45,066 bases of DNA, from positions 1 through 45,066 of the forward strand of contig JAURCF010000004.1 of the NCBI GenBank assembly GCA_030828565.1, written 5' to 3'. A program made the position numbers and the translations under genes. The stretch's first letter is position 1; each line of letters starts with the position of its first letter. The notes beneath the pieces are model-generated. The model worked only from the letters and a program-made list of their open reading frames with translations. It ran no database searches and was not told where the DNA came from. The DNA comes from Flavobacteriaceae bacterium. Its GTDB lineage: Bacteria > Bacteroidota > Bacteroidia > Flavobacteriales > Flavobacteriaceae. This document shows, in pieces, positions 41,991-45,066 of the stretch.

Positions 41991-42665
41991 TTGGGAAGTA
42001 AAAACAAATTAAAACGTTTTAAGGAAAACGAAACCTTTTCCAACGTCATTCAACCGCCACGCGAGCTGTTGGAAGCCAATAATTTTGAATGGAAAGGAAA
42101 ATGGAAAAAGGGGTATTTTAAAAACGAAAACCCAATTGTTTTGGAGTTGGGCTGTGGTAAAGGAGAATATTGTGTGGGATTGGCGCAAAAATATCCCAAC
42201 AAAAATTTTATCGGAATTGATATTAAAGGAGCTCGTTTTTGGAGAGGAGCCAAAACCGCCTTGGAAGAAAATATTTCCAACGTGGCGTTTGTTAGAACGC
42301 AAATTGAGTTGATAGAATCTCTTTTTGAAGTCAACGAAGTCGATGAAATATGGATTACTTTTCCGGATCCGCAAATCAAATTCAAACGCACCAAACACAG
42401 GCTCACCAATCCTTCTTTTTTAAAAAAATACCAAACCGTTCTTTGCCCTTCGGGCTGTATTCATCTCAAAACCGATAGTGAGTTTTTACACGGTTATACA
42501 TTGGGACTTTTACAAGGAATGGGTATTGAACCTCAAAAAGCGCATCACGATGTATATAAAGATGTTCATGCTCCCGAAGAGGTCGTTTCTATTCAAACAT
42601 TTTATGAGCAACAGTATTTAGCACAACAAAAACCCATTACCTATATTCGTTTTCAATTCCCCTAA
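41991..42665 (+). CDS. trmB: tRNA (guanine-N7-)-methyltransferase
   Basis: Methylates G46 in the tRNA variable loop using SAM. The 224-residue protein has the SAM-binding VLELGCGKGEYCVGLAQKYP, FIGIDIKGARFWRGAKTALE, the family hallmark WITFPDPQIKFKRTKHRLTN and the C-terminal RFQFP. The start is a TTG (MGSKNKLKRFKENETF): these residues are conserved at the N-terminus of flavobacterial TrmB and there is no ATG before residue 76 or so. The next gene follows after two bases. Confidence 0.94.
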   Translation: MGSKNKLKRFKENETFSNVIQPPRELLEANNFEWKGKWKKGYFKNENPIVLELGCGKGEYCVGLAQKYPNKNFIGIDIKGARFWRGAKTALEENISNVAFVRTQIELIESLFEVNEVDEIWITFPDPQIKFKRTKHRLTNPSFLKKYQTVLCPSGCIHLKTDSEFLHGYTLGLLQGMGIEPQKAHHDVYKDVHAPEEVVSIQTFYEQQYLAQQKPITYIRFQFP

Positions 42666-42667
42666 AA

Positions 42668-43000
42668 ATGAACCCTACTCAAGACAATTTTTTTCATCGC
42701 GTGTATCAAGTCGTTCAACAAATTCCAGAAGGACGCGTAACGTCCTACGGCGCCATTGCACGCTATTTGGGCAGTGCCAAAAGCGCTCGAATGGTAGGGT
42801 GGGCAATGAATGCCTCTCACAATATGGAGAATGTGCCAGCCCACCGAGTAGTCAACCGATTGGGAATGCTTACTGGCAAACACCATTTTCCTGGGATGAA
42901 TCTCATGGAACAATTGCTTGAAAACGAAGGAATCCGCGTAAAAAATTTACAAATTATTGATTTTGAAAAACACTTTTGGGATCCGAATCAAGAACTTTAG
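42668..43000 (+). CDS. Alkyltransferase-like protein (MGMT-related, active-site Cys replaced)
   Basis: A 110-residue protein matching the DNA-binding domain of O6-alkylguanine transferases: VYQVVQQIPEGRVTSYGAIA, RYLGSAKSARMVGWAMNAS and VPAHRVVNRLG. The catalytic PCHR of MGMT is PAHR here (Ala 58), so it cannot accept alkyl groups. Alkyltransferase-like proteins bind alkylguanine in DNA, flip it and hand the site to nucleotide excision repair. It is co-transcribed with trmB (2-base gap). Confidence 0.93.
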   Translation: MNPTQDNFFHRVYQVVQQIPEGRVTSYGAIARYLGSAKSARMVGWAMNASHNMENVPAHRVVNRLGMLTGKHHFPGMNLMEQLLENEGIRVKNLQIIDFEKHFWDPNQEL

Positions 43001-43018
43001 TTTTCAAAGGATTCCCCG

Positions 43019-43026
43019 TATATTTG
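43019..43026 (+). promoter_or_regulatory. Promoter -7 element for mrp-nifU
   Basis: TATATTTG is an exact TAnnTTTG match 37 bases before the mrp start codon. Confidence 0.65.
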
Positions 43027-43063
43027 CCATTTAGAATTAATTTAAATTAAAACAAGTTGCCTC

Positions 43064-44194
43064 ATGAAGTTGCGCAAAGAAGATGTTCGGAATGCTCTTA
43101 AAAAAATTACGGTTCCAGGCGAAGGTCAAAACATGATCGATAGCAAGGCGGTTACCAATATTGTTACTTTTGGCGATGAGGTTGTTGTGGATATTACCAT
43201 CAACAATCCAAGTTTGCAAGCGCGTAAAAAAGCGGAGGTCGAAATTCTAAAAATCATACACAAAGAAGTGTATGAAAAAGCAAAAATCAAAATCAATGTT
43301 ACTGTCAATACGCCTGATAAAAAACTTGAAATTAAAGGCAAACCCATTTCAGGAATACAGCATATTGTAGCCATAGCTTCTGGAAAAGGAGGCGTAGGAA
43401 AATCAACGGTCACTTCCAATTTTGCTACTACATTGGCCAAAATGGGATTCAAAGTAGGTGTTTTGGACGCCGATATTTACGGACCGTCCATTCCCATTAT
43501 GTTTGACGTTGCCAACGAACGCCCTTTGTCCGTAACGGTGGATGGGAAATCAAAAATGAAACCTGTCGAAAATCATGGAGTAAAAGTATTATCGATTGGA
43601 TTTTTTACCCAGCCCAATCAGGCGGTAATTTGGCGAGGCCCTATGGCCGCCAAAGCGCTCAATCAAATGATTTTTGATGCCGACTGGGGCACTTTGGATT
43701 TTTTACTAATCGACCTTCCACCAGGAACAGGAGATATTCATTTAAGCATTATGCAATCGCTTCCTATTACGGGAGCGGTAGTGGTAAGCACTCCACAACC
43801 CATTGCATTGGCAGATGCCCAAAAAGGAGTTGCCATGTTCCAACAAGAAAGCATCAACGTGCCTGTTTTGGGAGTTGTCGAAAATATGGCCTATTTCACG
43901 CCTAAGGAGCTGCCAAATAACAAGTATTATATTTTTGGAAAAGAGGGGGCCAAAAATTTAGCCAACGATCTTTCCATTCCATTTTTGGGTGAAGTTCCTT
44001 TGGTCCAAAGTCTCCGAGAGGCAGCTGATTTGGGGCGTCCAGCATCATTGCAAGAAAACACACCCATTGCCAATGCTTTCGAAAAATTGACGCAAAATAT
44101 GGTGTCGGAATTGGTAATGAGAAACGAAGATTTACCACCCACTGAGGCTGTTAAAATAACGACTATGGCAGGCTGTTCTGCTGTTAAAAAATAA
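43064..44194 (+). CDS. mrp: Mrp/ApbC/Nbp35-type iron-sulfur carrier ATPase
   Basis: A 376-residue P-loop ATPase thought to carry and transfer Fe-S clusters. Residues 1-90 are a MIP18/DUF59 domain (VRNALKKITVPGEGQNMIDS; VVVDITINNPS). The ATPase domain has the deviant Walker A GKGGVGKSTVTSN (about 106-118), DADIYGPSIPIMF, and LLIDLPPGTGDIHLSIMQ. The CxxC that binds the bridging cluster in ApbC and Nbp35 (following ENMAYF) is missing: the sequence there is TPKELPNNKYYIFG. The only terminal cysteine is in MAGCSAVKK. The NifU-like gene follows after four bases. Confidence 0.95.
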   Translation: MKLRKEDVRNALKKITVPGEGQNMIDSKAVTNIVTFGDEVVVDITINNPSLQARKKAEVEILKIIHKEVYEKAKIKINVTVNTPDKKLEIKGKPISGIQHIVAIASGKGGVGKSTVTSNFATTLAKMGFKVGVLDADIYGPSIPIMFDVANERPLSVTVDGKSKMKPVENHGVKVLSIGFFTQPNQAVIWRGPMAAKALNQMIFDADWGTLDFLLIDLPPGTGDIHLSIMQSLPITGAVVVSTPQPIALADAQKGVAMFQQESINVPVLGVVENMAYFTPKELPNNKYYIFGKEGAKNLANDLSIPFLGEVPLVQSLREAADLGRPASLQENTPIANAFEKLTQNMVSELVMRNEDLPPTEAVKITTMAGCSAVKK

Positions 44195-44198
44195 TCCT

Positions 44199-44438
44199 AT
44201 GGAAGCTATTGAATTGCAACAACTTGTAGAAAAAGCATTGGCGGAAATCCGTCCTTTTTTAGAATCCGATGGAGGCAATATTTCGTTGATTTCGATTGAA
44301 AACAATACTGTAAAAGTACAACTTCACGGGGCTTGTGTAGGGTGTTCGGTCAATCAAATGACCCTAAAATCGGGAGTAGAAATGACCATTAAAAAATACG
44401 CCCCTCAAATTACGGAAGTAATCAATATTGAAGCATGA
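44199..44438 (+). CDS. NifU-like C-terminal domain Fe-S scaffold protein
   Basis: A 79-residue NFU domain: VEKALAEIRPFLESDGGNIS then VKVQLHGACVGCSVNQMTLK, with the cluster-binding C46-x2-C49, and VEMTIKKYAPQI. A dimer would hold a 4Fe-4S cluster and deliver it to apoproteins. It follows mrp by four bases and overlaps the next gene by four (ATGA), forming an Fe-S module with an NADPH-dependent reductase. Confidence 0.95.
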   Translation: MEAIELQQLVEKALAEIRPFLESDGGNISLISIENNTVKVQLHGACVGCSVNQMTLKSGVEMTIKKYAPQITEVINIEA

Positions 44439-45066
44439 TTCAAACAGACATTCTAATTATTGGAGCGGGTCCTACGGGGCTTTTTACGGTGTTTGAAGCA
44501 GGACTATTAAAACTCAAATGTCATTTGATTGACGCTTTGCCTCAACCCGGCGGTCAATGTTCTGAGATTTATCCCAAAAAACCCATTTACGATATCCCAG
44601 CCTACCCCGAAATTTTGGCAGGCGATTTGACCGATAAATTAATGGACCAAATTGCACCCTTTCAACCCGGATTTACTTTGGGAGAACGTGCTGAAACCCT
44701 AGAGAAATTAGAAGACGGAATGTTTGTGGTTACTACCAATAAAGGCACACAGCACAAGGCTCCGATTGTTGCTATTGCGGGTGGATTGGGGAGTTTTGAA
44801 CCCCGAAAACCTTTGCTCGACAACCTTTCGTTTTATGAAGACAACGGAGTACAATACATGATCAAAGATCCGCAAGTGTATCGGGGACGTCGGGTAGCGA
44901 TTGCTGGGGGAGGCGATTCGGCTTTGGATTGGGCTATATTTTTGGCTGATGTAGCTAGTGAAGTCACGCTGATTCATCGTAGAAAAGAATTTCGAGGTGC
45001 ATTGGATTCGGTCGAAAAAGTACAAGCCCTTTCGAATGCTAACAAAATCAATTTGATTACTCCCGC
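44435..45066 (+). CDS. Ferredoxin-NADP reductase, thioredoxin-reductase-like type (partial)
   Basis: The frame runs off the end of the window after 210 codons; a full protein would be about 330-350 residues. The N-terminal FAD loop LIIGAGPTGLFTVFEAGLLK, then LPQPGGQCSEIYPKKPIYDI, and the NADPH-binding loop VAIAGGGDSALDWAIFLADV near 158 match the YumC-type ferredoxin/flavodoxin-NADP reductases. Those enzymes lack the CxxC redox pair that thioredoxin reductases carry just before the NADPH loop, and none is seen here. The start ATG overlaps the nifU stop (ATGA). It likely supplies electrons for Fe-S cluster work or ferredoxin. Confidence 0.93.
   Translation, partial: MIQTDILIIGAGPTGLFTVFEAGLLKLKCHLIDALPQPGGQCSEIYPKKPIYDIPAYPEILAGDLTDKLMDQIAPFQPGFTLGERAETLEKLEDGMFVVTTNKGTQHKAPIVAIAGGLGSFEPRKPLLDNLSFYEDNGVQYMIKDPQVYRGRRVAIAGGGDSALDWAIFLADVASEVTLIHRRKEFRGALDSVEKVQALSNANKINLITP

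Noticed and set aside
42009-42409. Two minus-strand open frames (about 120-130 codons) inside trmB
   Set aside because: They lie fully within a confidently identified trmB and have the composition of antisense frames; no recognisable product.

Overview
This window is a chromosomal segment of a member of the Bacteroidota, almost certainly the family Flavobacteriaceae. The DNA is AT-rich. Genes lack Shine-Dalgarno sequences. More than a dozen starts are preceded by the Bacteroidota -7 promoter element TAnnTTTG. The gliding genes gldE and gldD, SusC/BtuB-like TonB-dependent receptors and several Bacteroidota-restricted families (DUF3098, DUF3127, DUF4271, DUF4296, DUF4301) are present. There are no insertion sequences, prophage genes, CRISPR arrays, rRNA or tRNA genes. 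No gene-free gap exceeds 300 bases, so this is a densely packed core-genome region.

Layout. 1-891 is the 3' end of a TonB receptor with a UUCG terminator. 1054-2863 is atpDC, detached from the other ATP synthase genes. 2934-4751 is a BtuB-like receptor. 4772-7431 (minus) carries HU, a 30-residue basic protein, RNase G and recX. 7564-10960 is mutY, ssb, gldE, gldD. 10957-12404 is a metal-binding lipoprotein and an EamA exporter. 12539-13337 is rplU-rpmA. 13405-14721 (minus) is ahcY.

14771-20666 is the most interesting part. A phosphopantetheinyl transferase, a thiamine-binding-like protein, a PnuC-family transporter, a NadR-type ribosylnicotinamide-kinase-like P-loop protein and a DUF4301 protein form a tightly overlapping cluster. 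It is followed directly by a promoter, a TPP riboswitch and a TonB receptor. I read this as a vitamin (thiamine and/or nicotinamide riboside) salvage locus. DUF4301 shows motifs resembling UDP-sugar pyrophosphorylases, so it may be an unrecognised nucleotidyltransferase. A degenerate Rieske-like lipoprotein converges on the receptor.

21209-24993 holds greA, a HIT protein, an orphan sensor kinase, DUF3127 (with an SSB-like C-terminal tip), aat and tag. 25055-27670 (minus) is the operon ftsX-DUF3098-uppP-truB, divergent from leuS-semiSWEET (27776-30855). 30903-34154 holds a zinc protease, an Lrp regulator, DUF423, hemD and DUF4271. 34240-36720 is a dolichyl-phosphate-mannose-synthase-like glycosyltransferase, a dihydroorotase and a DUF4296 lipoprotein. 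36717-40053 is an epimerase, tyrS and a LuxE-like enzyme. 40182-43000 is a PhoB/PhoR-type pair, trmB and an alkyltransferase-like protein. 43064-45066 is mrp, a NifU-like scaffold and a partial ferredoxin-NADP reductase, plausibly an iron-sulfur module.

A recurring structural theme is compaction: five of ten convergent gene pairs interlock their stop codons in exactly four bases (YTAR), and many same-strand pairs overlap by ATGA. Functional calls come from recognising motifs by eye; no database search was possible.
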